Counted from the first letter of the stretch, positions 34,750 to 45,325 are shown. The stretch is 64,000 nt of DNA from Erwinia sp. JUb26 (GCF_003751505.1 NZ_RJVB01000006.1:1-64000), one strand, 5' to 3'. Translations and numbers: made by a program. Notes: generated by a model not told the origin, from the letters alone.

Positions 34750-34774
34750 GCCCGGGCGCGCAGGGCGCCCGGGC
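34750..34774. terminator. Hairpin between convergent genes
   Basis: GCCCGGGCGC / GCGCCCGGGC, 10-bp perfect GC stem with a 5-nt loop, between the ends of the Sde182-like gene and the GH1 gene. No long T-tract, but it probably stops both transcripts. Confidence 0.7.
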
Positions 34775-34791
34775 AATGCGTTCTCACACGG

Positions 34792-36216
<1,425 letters not shown>

Positions 36217-36253
36217 TCATTCACCTGCGTGTTATCTGTGCAGGTCTGAAAAC

Positions 36254-36330
36254 AAAAAAACCTGCTCAGCACCGGCATCGCGAGATGTCAGTGCTGCAGC
36301 AGGTTTCGCCTGATAGGTTCAGTTACGCCC
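36254..36330 (-). promoter_or_regulatory. RAT/terminator antitermination leader of the GH1 gene
   Basis: Minus strand. RAT at 36302-36330 (GGGCGTAACTGA...TCAGGCGAAACC, inner CTGA/TCAG) overlaps a terminator AAACCTGCT / AGCAGGTTT, with a GC-rich inner hairpin (CAGCACTGACAT / ATGCCGGTGCTG) and T7. It lies between bglG and the GH1 gene. Confidence 0.88.
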
Positions 36331-36353
36331 TGAAGTGTGACCTGTTAGTCAGC

Positions 36354-37184
36354 TTAACCGCCGCTAAGGCGGTTGATATGGATGGTCAGGAACATCACCT
36401 CGTCGGTGGTGAGCTGGCAGCCATAGTTCTTATCCACATAGTGACAGATTTTCTTTGCGCAGGCCCAGGCCTTCGGCATCATTTCGGTAATACCCTGATA
36501 GATGCTGTCATCACCGTGCGCCACGGTTTTACGATTCAGCAGCCGCAGGGCGAAGAATTTCAGATGGGTCACGAAACGCTGGTAGTCCAGCGAGTCCTCA
36601 TCCCAGGTCAGCTTGAAATCGTACTGCAAAATGCTCAGTACGTCCCTGATGATCGTTGCACTGTCCATAGTGCTCTGCATGTCGCTGTTGTTTTTGGCAT
36701 TGGCCAGATGCAGGGCGATAAATCCCGCCTCATCCTGCGGCAGCGTAATACTCAGCGCCTGCTCGATCAGCCCCAGCGCTTCCAGCCCGACGGCAAACTC
36801 CTCGGCGTAGAAGCGTTTAATATCCCACAGCAGGAAGTTCTTGATCGCCAGTCCGCTGCTGTGGCGCTGAAGGGCGAAATTGATATGGTCGCTGAGCGCC
36901 ATAAACAACGTGTCCTGCACGGTGATCGCCAGACGCTGCTGCGCCAAATTGATAATCCGCTGGGTCACGGCGAGGTGCGCGGGTGGGATCTCCGCCAGCA
37001 GCTGCGCGAACACATCCGCCAGCCCCTCGGATTTTTTCACGAACTGGCTTTCGATCTCAGTGGCATTGACGCTGTCGCCGGGCTTTTTGCCAAAGCCAAT
37101 CCCGCGCCCGATGGCCACCACCTCTTCCTGCCTGGCGTTGATCAGCAGCACCGCGTTATTGCTGAGTATCTTGTCGACTTTCAT
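36354..37184 (-). CDS. bglG: BglG/LicT-family transcriptional antiterminator (cluster 1)
   Basis: A 276-residue RNA-binding antiterminator. The CAT domain (MKVDKILSNNAVLLINA ... GRGIGFGKKPGD, residues 1-55) binds RAT hairpins as a dimer. Two PRD domains follow with the regulatory His residues in SDHINFAL, ALHLANAK, VTHLKFFALRLL and TIHINRL. Phosphorylation by the PTS controls activity in this family. The start is uncertain: ATG at 37184 gives the usual N-terminus; ATGs at 37193 and 37214 are also in frame. Five RAT leaders of matching type lie around it, including its own, so it autoregulates. Confidence 0.92.
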   Translation of the reverse strand: MKVDKILSNNAVLLINARQEEVVAIGRGIGFGKKPGDSVNATEIESQFVKKSEGLADVFAQLLAEIPPAHLAVTQRIINLAQQRLAITVQDTLFMALSDHINFALQRHSSGLAIKNFLLWDIKRFYAEEFAVGLEALGLIEQALSITLPQDEAGFIALHLANAKNNSDMQSTMDSATIIRDVLSILQYDFKLTWDEDSLDYQRFVTHLKFFALRLLNRKTVAHGDDSIYQGITEMMPKAWACAKKICHYVDKNYGCQLTTDEVMFLTIHINRLSGG

Positions 37185-37223
37185 TGCAGCCATCTTCTGG
37201 GTGACCTTGTTCATAAAAAAGAC

Positions 37224-37301
37224 AAAAAAAAACCTGATTGCATTGAAGCCATTACGGTTTCAATGCGATCAGGTTTCGCTCAGGGTTATCTGATAACGTC
37301 C
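37224..37301 (-). promoter_or_regulatory. RAT/terminator antitermination leader of bglG (cluster 1)
   Basis: Minus strand. RAT at 37272-37301 (GGACGTTATCAGA...CCTGAGCGAAACC, inner TCAG/CTGA) overlaps the terminator AACCTGATCGCATTGAAACC / GGCTTCAATGCAATCAGGTT followed by T9. This gives positive autoregulation of the antiterminator. Confidence 0.88.
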
Positions 37302-37355
37302 AGGACGCTGTTATAACCAATCACACCGCCAGGCTCAAGCCCCCTCGCCAGGAAC

Positions 37356-37371
37356 TGTGACGATAATCATG
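37356..37371. promoter_or_regulatory. Weak CRP-site candidate upstream of bglG
   Basis: TGTGACGATAATCATG has a perfect left half and 3 of 5 right-half bases (TCATG against TCACA), 55 bp upstream of the RAT in the bglG promoter region. The rest of 37302-37516 shows nothing else I can support. Confidence 0.35.
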
Positions 37372-37516
37372 AACTGCTGCCCGGACGGATTCTGTTGATA
37401 CCGACATCGCGGCCACCCTGTTGGAATGCTCCGAATGGGGGAAGGCACGGCTCAATCACGGTTAACCGCTTGCTGCATGCTCAGAATAAGCACAATCGCT
37501 TATTTTCCGCTATCCT

Positions 37517-38149
37517 TCACAGCTGACATTTCAACAGGGCCAGCCACGGTAAAAGATTATTACCATCCACTCTGTCCACTAAATATCCGTTGTCATCGAT
37601 AAGTATTTTTTTCTGCTTTACGGAATTGCCGACATTCCCACCGACGGTGATAATATATCCCTGCTCCCGACTAACATAAATAACCACGTCACCGTGTGAA
37701 GGATAGAAACCGTCGGCCCTGTAAGCCAGTTCGGCGTTTTCGAAACTGTATTCGCTGGCATATTCGCGGCCCGAGCAAATAATATCACCCGGGGCGGGAA
37801 TATCCGAATCGGGTGAAACGGCATAATAGGCGCTGTCAGTGCCGTTTACCTTCGCCTTTCTTGCCGACTCGATATAATGACAGTGCGCCGAAGAATAGTT
37901 AAATAAACTGCCTGCCCCGGAATTTCTGACAACGAAAGAAATAAAGGCTGACGACCAGGCCGGATTATAAAACTTTCCATGCTTATCTTTTGACAGCGTT
38001 TTACCATCGATATTTTCAATATCGATGGCCTTCCAGTATTCGCCGACGCGTTTATAAACCGCGTTATCGTATTCCTTCAGCGTTCCAGATCGGAACTTGG
38101 TATATTCACGATCGCATGCCGATAACAGCTTTTCAATAAAAATAGTCAT
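37517..38149 (-). CDS. DUF2272 (NlpC/P60-CHAP-like) protein
   Basis: A 210-residue protein without a signal peptide. NPAWSSAFISFVVRNSG, SSAHCHYIESARKAK, DIPAPGDIICSGRE and PSHGDVVIYVSREQGYIITVGGN follow the order of DUF2272 proteins, which are related to NlpC/P60 and CHAP amidases; the GDII and HGDVV strands are typical. In this family the catalytic Cys position is replaced in WSSAFIS, and I cannot say whether the protein is active. ATG at 38149 follows a GGGGG ribosome site. It is AT-rich compared with the flanking bgl and hpx genes and stands alone, suggesting separate acquisition. A cell-wall-directed toxin is conceivable but unsupported. Confidence 0.78.
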   Translation of the reverse strand: MTIFIEKLLSACDREYTKFRSGTLKEYDNAVYKRVGEYWKAIDIENIDGKTLSKDKHGKFYNPAWSSAFISFVVRNSGAGSLFNYSSAHCHYIESARKAKVNGTDSAYYAVSPDSDIPAPGDIICSGREYASEYSFENAELAYRADGFYPSHGDVVIYVSREQGYIITVGGNVGNSVKQKKILIDDNGYLVDRVDGNNLLPWLALLKCQL

Positions 38150-38558
38150 ACATCCCCCACAGACTAGTGAAAAATGAAACCTCATCTGTTAAAAATTTAA
38201 TTACTTTTTAGTTTTGAATAACCAAAAATGAAGCGCCTAAACTTTTCGCTTTCCAGAGACAGGCGTTATGAAAGGCGTAGGTATCGGTTTGCCGAAAGCG
38301 ATAATAACCTGACCCGCCCCCTTTTCCAACACGTTGCTTTGATTGAAAAAAACAATTAACCCAATGAAATCTATTATATTTTTCACTCAGAGCAATATTT
38401 TAATCCGGCAAAGTATTTTTTACGGTAGATCGCAGATTCAATCCGAGGATATCACGAATAACAGCCTGAGCCGGGAACAGACAGCAGTGGCGATTCGAGT
38501 CGCTGCCGCCGTTGAAGCGCAGCTATCGCCCTGCGGTTCGGAGTAGATCACCGCCCGA
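38150..38558. other. AT-rich intergenic region before hpxT
   Basis: 409 bp. A plus-strand frame at 38343-38546 (67 codons, TTG start, inner ATG at 38364) has no clear ribosome site and no recognisable product. The left part must hold the DUF2272 promoter. I see no hairpin or repeat of note. Confidence 0.4.
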
Positions 38559-38885
38559 TCAGCTCCCGCGATAGGTGGACCAGCCGCCGGGGGCAATCAG
38601 AAACGGCAGATGGTAGTGATCGTCCGCCTTGGACGGGATAATGAAGTCAATCTGCGCGCAGGGGAAAGGCGTTTCCAGCCCCTTTGCCGCAAACCAGTCG
38701 CCGGTTTCCGCCACCAGCCGGTAGCGCCCCGGCGGCAGCGGCGCGGGCGCGAAGTCGCCCAGCCGTCCGTTGGCGTTGGTCAGCCCGCTGGCGATAACCT
38801 GCTCGCCCTGCTCAAGCCGCAGCGCCACGCCTGCGGCGGGTTTACCGGTGGAAATATCCAGAATATGGGTGCTCAGAGTGGTCAT
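38559..38885 (-). CDS. hpxT: 5-hydroxyisourate hydrolase
   Basis: A 108-residue transthyretin-like enzyme that opens 5-hydroxyisourate to OHCU. STHILDISTGKPAAGV at the N-terminus, HYHLPFLIAPGGWSTYRGS at the C-terminus and the conserved His, Arg and terminal YRGS tetrapeptide define the family. Its ATG overlaps the hpxQ stop by 4 bp. Last gene of the hpxP-hpxQ-hpxT operon. Confidence 0.96.
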   Translation of the reverse strand: MTTLSTHILDISTGKPAAGVALRLEQGEQVIASGLTNANGRLGDFAPAPLPPGRYRLVAETGDWFAAKGLETPFPCAQIDFIIPSKADDHYHLPFLIAPGGWSTYRGS

Positions 38886-39382
38886 TCGCTTATTGCTCCT
38901 TCCAGTCGTAACAGGGTAATGTCGCGCAGCGCTTCCAGTGCCGCCTGCACTTCTTCCGCGTCGCTGTTGTTTAAACGCTGCGCCAGCGCGGCCAGGATCT
39001 CCTCGCCGCTGCGGCCTTTGGCGCGGATCAGGAACACCCGGCCAAAGCGTGCCTCATAGCGGGCATTACCCGCCTTCAACGCCAGCGCCAGCTGTGAGTC
39101 CTGATCGTTAACGGCGCCCTGCTCCTGCCGCGACAGCGCGGCGTGCGCCTGCGAGCCTGCGGGCTTTTCGCCGATGCGCGGATGCGCGCTCAGCGCCTGA
39201 TTCAGCTCCGCTTCTCCCCAGCGCTGCGTCGCCACCCGCGCGGCGTTAAGCAGCGATTCGCGGCTGGCATAGGGCCGCGACGCCACCACGGCTTCACCCC
39301 ATGCCGGGATTGCCACGCAAGGTTCAATCAGGGCCAGCGCCTGCGGGGATGAAAGATGATTAAAGTGACTCAGCGCCGTCAT
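38882..39382 (-). CDS. hpxQ: OHCU decarboxylase
   Basis: A 166-residue enzyme converting OHCU to S-allantoin. AHPRIGEKPAG holds the catalytic His and the family motif, and NARYEARFGRVFLIRAKGRSGEEILAAL the second conserved segment, split here only by a few residues. It overlaps the permease gene by 23 bp and hpxT by 4 bp, so the three are translated together. Confidence 0.95.
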   Translation of the reverse strand: MTALSHFNHLSSPQALALIEPCVAIPAWGEAVVASRPYASRESLLNAARVATQRWGEAELNQALSAHPRIGEKPAGSQAHAALSRQEQGAVNDQDSQLALALKAGNARYEARFGRVFLIRAKGRSGEEILAALAQRLNNSDAEEVQAALEALRDITLLRLEGAISE

Positions 39383-40745
39383 TACTGCTCCTTGCTGCCG
39401 CGACCGGCGCGGCGGTTTTCTCTTCGGGAATGATCAGGTTAAGGACAATCGCCACCAGCCCGCCGCTGGTCGCCGCCGAGCCAAACAGGTTGCCGATAAT
39501 CGGCGGGAAGTGGGCGAGAAACGCCGGAACCGCCTCCACGCCCAGGCCGAAGCCGAACGCCAGACCGACGATCAGCATATCGCGGCGGTTTAACGGCACC
39601 TGGGTAATAATGCGGATCCCGGCCGCCACCACGCAGCCAAACATCACCATCGTCGCGCCGCCCAGCACCGGCGTGGGGATCTGCCGCAGGATCTCACCAA
39701 ACGGCGGGAACAGCCCCAGCAGGATCAGGATCACCCCAATATAGCGGCCAACGTAGCGGCTGGCGACGCCGGTCATCTGGATCACGCCGTTGTTCTGCGC
39801 AAAGGTGGTGTTGGGAAACGCGCACAGCATGGCGGCCACCATGCAGCTGATGCCGTCGGCCAGAATACCGCCCTTCAGGCGGGAGCGAAAAGCGCCGTCG
39901 TTAATGGACTGCTTCGAAATCAGGCAGTTGGCCGTTAAATCGCCCACCGCTTCAAGAATACACACCAGCGAAACTAAGGCAATCGGCAGGAAAATCGCAC
40001 TGTTAAACTGGAAGCCAAACGGGAACAGCGACGGCAGGCGGAACCAGGTGTCACCGATGCCGGTGAGATGGAAATTGCCGCTCAGCGCGGCCGCGATACA
40101 GCCAACGGCGATGCCCACCACCACCGAAGAGAGGCGCAGCCAGCGGTTTTTCGCGCAGCTCAGCAGCACGATTACGCCGAGCGTACCGGCCCCTAAGGCG
40201 ATATTGCTCATGCTGCCGAACGCCTGCGACTGCTCGCCGCCGCACCAGTTGATCACGCTGACTTTAATCAGGCTGATGCCGATCAGCGCAATCACGCTGC
40301 CGGTAATGATCGGGGTAAAGATTTTTTTTAGCGGTTCGATAAAGCGGCTGACGATCACCGGCACCAGCGCGGCGACGAAGTTTACGCCAAACAGCATGGC
40401 CATAATATCCTGCGGGCCGCCGCCCTGACCTTTTACCCAGATGCCACCGGCAATCGCCACGCCGAGAAAGGCAAAACTGGTGCCCTGCATGCAGATCATC
40501 CCCGCGCCGATGCCCCACACGCGGTTGGACTGGAGAAACGTACCGATGCCGGAGGCCAGCAGCGACATGCTGATCAGATACGGCATCCAGTCGCCCAGCC
40601 CGAGCGTGGCACCAATAATCAGCGGCGGCGTGATGATCCCCACCAGCCCGGCCAGCACGTGCTGCAGCGCGCTGAAAAAGGCCGGAAGCGGTGGGATCTT
40701 CTGCTCAAGTCCGTAAATCAGCGTGTCGTTCTTTTCATCAGCCAT
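39360..40745 (-). CDS. hpxP: NCS2-family xanthine/urate permease
   Basis: A 461-residue, 14-span nucleobase permease. Signature elements include GIGAGMICMQGTSFAFLG, EAVGDLTANCLISKQ (substrate-binding Glu), AFPNTTFAQNNGVIQMTGVASRYVG (the NCS2 motif with Asn) and PVLGGATMVMFGCVVAAGIRI. It should import urate and/or xanthine with protons. ATG at 40745 is chosen because translation begins with a normal cytoplasmic tail (MADEKNDTLIYGLEQKIPP). First gene of the hpxPQT operon, divergent from hpxO. Confidence 0.92.
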   Translation of the reverse strand: MADEKNDTLIYGLEQKIPPLPAFFSALQHVLAGLVGIITPPLIIGATLGLGDWMPYLISMSLLASGIGTFLQSNRVWGIGAGMICMQGTSFAFLGVAIAGGIWVKGQGGGPQDIMAMLFGVNFVAALVPVIVSRFIEPLKKIFTPIITGSVIALIGISLIKVSVINWCGGEQSQAFGSMSNIALGAGTLGVIVLLSCAKNRWLRLSSVVVGIAVGCIAAALSGNFHLTGIGDTWFRLPSLFPFGFQFNSAIFLPIALVSLVCILEAVGDLTANCLISKQSINDGAFRSRLKGGILADGISCMVAAMLCAFPNTTFAQNNGVIQMTGVASRYVGRYIGVILILLGLFPPFGEILRQIPTPVLGGATMVMFGCVVAAGIRIITQVPLNRRDMLIVGLAFGFGLGVEAVPAFLAHFPPIIGNLFGSAATSGGLVAIVLNLIIPEEKTAAPVAAARSSNDGAESL

Positions 40746-41104
40746 GGTTGTTGCATCCCGTTGCGAATAAGCGATATCTGCACACTGCACAAACCAGACC
40801 AGAGTCGCCCGAACGGGGCGGATATTTTTCTTCCCGGCCGATTATCCACGTAATTTCAATAAGATAAATTCATCATTCAGGGCCATTCATTCCCCCGTTC
40901 AACCGCCACGGCACAGTGAAACGTTAGATTCCTCCATGCCGGTTAAGAAATTATTGATTCACGATAAGGCAGAGACTGCGATGTATTGCACTAAAAAAAG
41001 GCAGATCGGCATAGAGGCGCAATGAAAACCCCGCCGCCAGCGCCTTTGCCGACCTGGTACGCAAATTGCTGAATCCTGTTACGACGCCTGAACAGGAGAG
41101 AAAA
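40746..41104. other. Divergent promoter region hpxP/hpxO
   Basis: 359 bp containing the hpxO ribosome site (AGGAGAG) and both promoters. I looked for a T-N11-A site for HpxR but cannot single one out. No coding frame. Confidence 0.45.
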
Positions 41105-42259
41105 ATGAAAGCAATAGTTATCGGTGGCGGCATTGGCGGCCTGAGCGCTGCGGTTGCGCTGGAAAACGCAGGGATTACCTGCGAAGTTTACGAAGCGGTG
41201 AAAGAGATCAAACCGGTGGGGGCGGCAATTTCCATCTGGCCAAACGGCGTAAAGTGCATGCACCACCTCGGCATGGGCGAGATTATTGAAACCTTCGGCG
41301 GGCCGCTGCGGGCGATGGCGTATCAGGATCATCTCAGCGGTGAGGCGCTTACCCGGTTTAGCCTGGCCCCGCTGATCTCACGCACCGGCGGCCGCCCCTG
41401 CCCGGTTTCCCGTGCAGAACTCCAGCGCGAGATGCTGGATTTCTGGGGGCGCGATCGGGTGCAGTTCGGCAAGCGGGTCACCCACACCGAGGAAAACGGC
41501 GACGGCGTGACCGTCTGGTTTACCGACGGCACCTCGGCCCACGGCGATTTTCTGATTGCCGCCGACGGCAGCCACTCAGCGCTGCGTCCTTACGTACTGG
41601 GCTACACGCCGGAGCGGCGCTACGCGGGCTACGTTAACTGGAACGGCCTGGTGGACATCGATGAAAGCCTGGCCCCCGCCGAACAGTGGACCACCTTTGT
41701 GGGCGAAGGCAAGCGCGTGTCGCTGATGCCGGTTTCCAACGGGCGCTTCTACTTCTTTTTTGACGTGCCGCTCCCGGCGGGGCTGGCGGAGGATCGCACG
41801 ACCCTGCGCGCCGATCTCACCCGCTATTTCAGCGGCTGGGCCGCACCGGTGCAGAAGCTGATTGCCACACTGAACCCCGACACCACCAACCGCATTGAGA
41901 TCCACGATATCGAGCCGTTTGACCGGCTGGTGCGCGGGAAAGTGGCGCTGCTGGGCGACGCCGGGCACAGCACCACGCCGGATATCGGCCAGGGCGGCTG
42001 TGCGGCGATGGAGGATGCGGTGGTGCTCGGTGCCGTTTTCCGCGAGAACCGCGATATCGAATCGGCGCTGCGCGAGTATGAAACGCAGCGCTGCGACCGC
42101 GTGCGTGACCTGGTGCTCAAGGCGCGCAAGCGCTGTGACGTGACCCACGGCAAGGATATGGCGCTCACCCAGGCCTGGTATCAGGAACTGAAGGAGGAAA
42201 CCGGCGAGCGCATCATCAACGGCATGTGCGAAACCATTCAGGGCGGACCGCTGGGCTGA
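41105..42259 (+). CDS. hpxO: FAD-dependent urate hydroxylase
   Basis: A 384-residue flavoprotein that converts urate to 5-hydroxyisourate with NADH and O2. The FAD GxGxxG motif is GGGIGGLSAAVALENAG, GDFLIAADGSHSALR the DG motif, and VALLGDAGHSTTPDIGQGG the GD motif. The whole sequence follows Klebsiella HpxO (AAISIWPNGVKCM, YAGYVNWNGLV, RFYFFFDVPLPAGL). ATG at 41105 is preceded by AGGAG. Confidence 0.96.
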   Translation: MKAIVIGGGIGGLSAAVALENAGITCEVYEAVKEIKPVGAAISIWPNGVKCMHHLGMGEIIETFGGPLRAMAYQDHLSGEALTRFSLAPLISRTGGRPCPVSRAELQREMLDFWGRDRVQFGKRVTHTEENGDGVTVWFTDGTSAHGDFLIAADGSHSALRPYVLGYTPERRYAGYVNWNGLVDIDESLAPAEQWTTFVGEGKRVSLMPVSNGRFYFFFDVPLPAGLAEDRTTLRADLTRYFSGWAAPVQKLIATLNPDTTNRIEIHDIEPFDRLVRGKVALLGDAGHSTTPDIGQGGCAAMEDAVVLGAVFRENRDIESALREYETQRCDRVRDLVLKARKRCDVTHGKDMALTQAWYQELKEETGERIINGMCETIQGGPLG

Positions 42260-42265
42260 CGCCTC

Positions 42266-43183
42266 TCAGGCTGGGGCCGTGGACTGCATCGCCTCCAGCA
42301 CCGCTGTCAGCTTCTGGATCGCCATCTGCGCCGGGCGCGAAAGCTGGCGCGAAGGCGCGGTACAGAGTGCCAGCGTCAGCGGCCGCAGCAGCGCGCCGCG
42401 CAGCGGCACAAACGCCAGCTGGCCGCGTTTTACCTCGTCGTGAACGTCCAGCAGGCTCAGCACCGTTACGCCACTGCCCTTCAGCACCAGCGATTTGATC
42501 AGCCGGATATCATTGCAGCTGATGGTGTTCGCCGGGGAAAAATCATGGTGGCGGTAGAGCATCGCCACCCGGTCATGAACCATCAGCGGCGCGCCGGGGA
42601 GGATATGGCGCTCTCCGCTCAGTTCCCCCAGCGAGATGCGCCCGCAGGCTGCCAGCGGGTGATCCGCACGCATCACGATGCCCATCTCCAGCTCGACAAA
42701 CGCCAGCACGCTCAGCCCCGCCTGCCCTTCCGGGTCGAGGATCAGCCCGAAGTCGAGATCGGCCTGCCGGACCTTCTGGCTGACCGTATGGCTGTCGGCC
42801 ACCTGTAAAACCAGCTCCAGCCACTGCCAGTCGGCGATGATATCGGACAGCGCGCTGGCAAAGCTGCCTTCCGCCAGCGCCTGCACCAGCCCGACGTTGA
42901 CCGTGCCGCGCCGCAGCCCCTGCAGCTCATCAAACTTCTGCCGCGTCAGGCGAAACTCCTTCTGCCAGCGCAGGATATTGTCATACAGCAGCTCCCCCGC
43001 CGTGGTCATCCGCAGCCCTTCCGGCAGCCGTTCAAACAGCGGCGTACCGAACTCCTCTTCAGCCTGCAGGATCTGGCGGTTAATCGCCGACGCGGAAATA
43101 TGCAGCTTTTCCGCCGCCCGGCGCAGGCTGCCGCAGCGGGCCACTTCGGCAAAGTAGAGCGCAAAACGGGAAAACGGACTCAT
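42266..43183 (-). CDS. hpxR: LysR-family regulator of purine catabolism
   Basis: A 305-residue LysR-type protein: N-terminal HTH (CGSLRRAAEKLHISASAINRQI, in two parts FAEVARCGSLRRAA and LHISASAINRQIL) and a C-terminal sensor domain. Its position between hpxO and hpxDE, divergent from hpxD, corresponds to hpxR of Klebsiella, which activates hpx genes under nitrogen limitation. ATG at 43183 is preceded by AGGTG; the open frame upstream is over the divergent promoter. Confidence 0.88.
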   Translation of the reverse strand: MSPFSRFALYFAEVARCGSLRRAAEKLHISASAINRQILQAEEEFGTPLFERLPEGLRMTTAGELLYDNILRWQKEFRLTRQKFDELQGLRRGTVNVGLVQALAEGSFASALSDIIADWQWLELVLQVADSHTVSQKVRQADLDFGLILDPEGQAGLSVLAFVELEMGIVMRADHPLAACGRISLGELSGERHILPGAPLMVHDRVAMLYRHHDFSPANTISCNDIRLIKSLVLKGSGVTVLSLLDVHDEVKRGQLAFVPLRGALLRPLTLALCTAPSRQLSRPAQMAIQKLTAVLEAMQSTAPA

Positions 43184-43309
43184 GCGGCACCTGTACTCAT
43201 TTTTGCAACACCCTGGTGAATTAATGCTGATGGATGCGTACACCCTAATATGACAACAATAAACCCACAACAATTAAACAACTACTTTTTGTGAGCAGGA
43301 AGGCCGACG

Positions 43310-44347
43310 ATGAACACGCACAAACCCACTCCCCCCGCGCACTGCACCTTCGAGCCGGATGACTGGCTGAAGCTGGCGAAATGCTGGCACCCGGTGGCCC
43401 GCGCCTGCGACATCGACGCCGTGCCGGTGAAAGCCACGCTGCTGGACGAACAGCTGGTTATCTATCGCATCAAGGGCAAAGTCGTCGTAGCACGCGACGT
43501 CTGCCCGCATCGCGGCGTACCGCTAACGCTGGGTTTTCACGATGAGGAAGGCATTATCTGCCCGTACCACGGCCTGCGCTTTGGCGAAGACGGCCGCTGT
43601 AACCGCATTCCCTCCAGCCCGGACCAGCCGGTACCCGCGAAGCTGAACCTGACGAGCTACGCGGTGGAAGAGCGCTACGGGCTGATCTGGACCTGCCTGG
43701 ACTTCGATGCTGACAACCCGCAGCCGCTGCCGAGCATGCCGCTGTGGGACGAAGACGGCTACCAGCAGATCAACTGCCCGGGCTTTGAGGTCAACGGGTT
43801 CGCCGGTCGCCAGGTAGAGGGCTTCCTGGACGTCGCCCACTTTGCCTGGGTGCATACCGATACCTTCGCCGATGCCGACAACCAGCGGGTTCCGGACTAC
43901 AAGCCGCAGGAAACGCCGTTCGGCTTCGTTGCCGACTACTGGAGTTCGGTCAGCAACTACGCGCCGCACTCGGAATACCGCGCGCCGGAAGGGTTCCAGT
44001 GGCTGCGACATTTTGAAATGCACCTGCCGTTTACCGCCACGCTGACCATTCATTTCCCCGGCGAGGAGCGGATGGTGATTATGAATGCCGCCTCGCCGGT
44101 GTCGGCCCGGGTCACGCGGATGTTTGCGCCGATCGCCCGCAATGTCGATCTGCACGTGCCGGTGGAGGATGTGCATGCCTTTAACCTGCGGGTGTTTGAG
44201 GAGGACCGGCTGATGGTGGAGACTCAGCGCCCGGAAAGGCTGCCGCTGGACCTCACCCTGGAGGCGCATATCCCGGCCGACCGCAGTTCGATTGCCTACC
44301 GTCGCGGCCTGAAAAAAATGGGCTTCGGCGACTTTTTCCTCGTCTGA
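43310..44347 (+). CDS. hpxD: Rieske non-heme iron oxygenase of hypoxanthine oxidation
   Basis: A 345-residue ring-hydroxylating oxygenase alpha subunit. The Rieske [2Fe-2S] site is VCPHRGVPL and CPYHGLRF (about residues 64-90). The mononuclear iron site is VEGFLDVAHFAWVHTDTF (about 165-185), with Asp and two His. Klebsiella HpxDE replaces molybdenum xanthine dehydrogenase in the hypoxanthine pathway, and the gene order here is the same. Transcribed with hpxE, 12 bp apart. Confidence 0.93.
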   Translation: MNTHKPTPPAHCTFEPDDWLKLAKCWHPVARACDIDAVPVKATLLDEQLVIYRIKGKVVVARDVCPHRGVPLTLGFHDEEGIICPYHGLRFGEDGRCNRIPSSPDQPVPAKLNLTSYAVEERYGLIWTCLDFDADNPQPLPSMPLWDEDGYQQINCPGFEVNGFAGRQVEGFLDVAHFAWVHTDTFADADNQRVPDYKPQETPFGFVADYWSSVSNYAPHSEYRAPEGFQWLRHFEMHLPFTATLTIHFPGEERMVIMNAASPVSARVTRMFAPIARNVDLHVPVEDVHAFNLRVFEEDRLMVETQRPERLPLDLTLEAHIPADRSSIAYRRGLKKMGFGDFFLV

Positions 44348-44359
44348 CAGGAGGCTGCG

Positions 44360-45325
44360 ATGACTGACATGCTGGAAGCAAGGGTCGATGGCCTGTGGTG
44401 CCAGGGCGACAAAAGTCTGGCGGTCAGCCTGGTGGGCACCGGCTCTGAGCCGCTGCCCGACTGGCAGCCCGGAGCGCATATCGACCTCCACCTGCCCTGC
44501 GGGCTTATCCGTCAGTATTCGCTGACCGGAACCGGCGAGGCGAACCGCTATCTGATCTGCGTGGCGCGTGAAGCCGCATCGCGCGGGGGATCGCGCTATA
44601 TTCACGACACGCTGCGCCCCGGCCAGCGGCTGATGATCTCAGCGCCGCGCAACCTGTTTCCCCTGCATCCTGCGGGGCGGGTGCTGCTGCTGGCGGCGGG
44701 GATCGGCATCACTCCGCTGTACGCGATGGCATTGCAACTGAGGGCGACGGGCACACCTTTTGAGCTGCACTACTTTGTAAAAAGCCGCCGCAGCGCCGCC
44801 TTTATCGCTGAACTGATGGAAAACAGCGATTTGGCGATGTGTACCGTTCACTGTTCCGACGAGGGAGGCAGCCCGCGCCAGCGGCTGGTGCAGACCATCG
44901 CCGCGCCGCAGGGAGAACAGCATCTTTACATCTGTGGTCCGCAGGGTTTTATGACTTCGGTCGCGGAAACCGCGCGGGCGAAAGGCTGGGCGACGGAGCA
45001 GATCCACAGCGAAGCCTTCCAGCCCGCGGCCCCGACGACGGGTGGAGCGCAGGACGGCACGTTTACCGTCACGCTGGGATCCACCGGGGAACGCTGGCCG
45101 GTTCCGGGAAACAAGAGCATCGCCCAGGTGCTGCTGGAAAATGGTGTGGCCGTGCCGCTCTCCTGCGAGATGGGCCTGTGCGGCGCCTGCCTGACGCCGG
45201 TCATCGACGGCGTTATCGATCACCGCGATACCGTGCAGTCCGAAGAGGAAAAAACCGCCCCGGCGCAGCATATCGCGCTGTGCTGCTCGCGCAGCCACTC
45301 CGGGGAGATTGTTATCGATCTTTGA
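44360..45325 (+). CDS. hpxE: Ferredoxin-NADH reductase partner of HpxD
   Basis: A 321-residue phthalate-dioxygenase-reductase-type protein. FMN site RQYSLTGTGE and GGSRYIHD, NAD site LLLAAGIGITPLYAMA and YICGPQGFM, C-terminal plant-type [2Fe-2S] domain with SCEMGLCGACLTPV and a last Cys in IALCCSRS. It feeds electrons to HpxD. GGAGG precedes the ATG. Confidence 0.94.
   Translation: MTDMLEARVDGLWCQGDKSLAVSLVGTGSEPLPDWQPGAHIDLHLPCGLIRQYSLTGTGEANRYLICVAREAASRGGSRYIHDTLRPGQRLMISAPRNLFPLHPAGRVLLLAAGIGITPLYAMALQLRATGTPFELHYFVKSRRSAAFIAELMENSDLAMCTVHCSDEGGSPRQRLVQTIAAPQGEQHLYICGPQGFMTSVAETARAKGWATEQIHSEAFQPAAPTTGGAQDGTFTVTLGSTGERWPVPGNKSIAQVLLENGVAVPLSCEMGLCGACLTPVIDGVIDHRDTVQSEEEKTAPAQHIALCCSRSHSGEIVIDL

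Noticed and set aside
38343..38546. 67-codon plus-strand frame
   Set aside because: No ribosome site, no recognised product, and a TTG start in AT-rich intergenic DNA.
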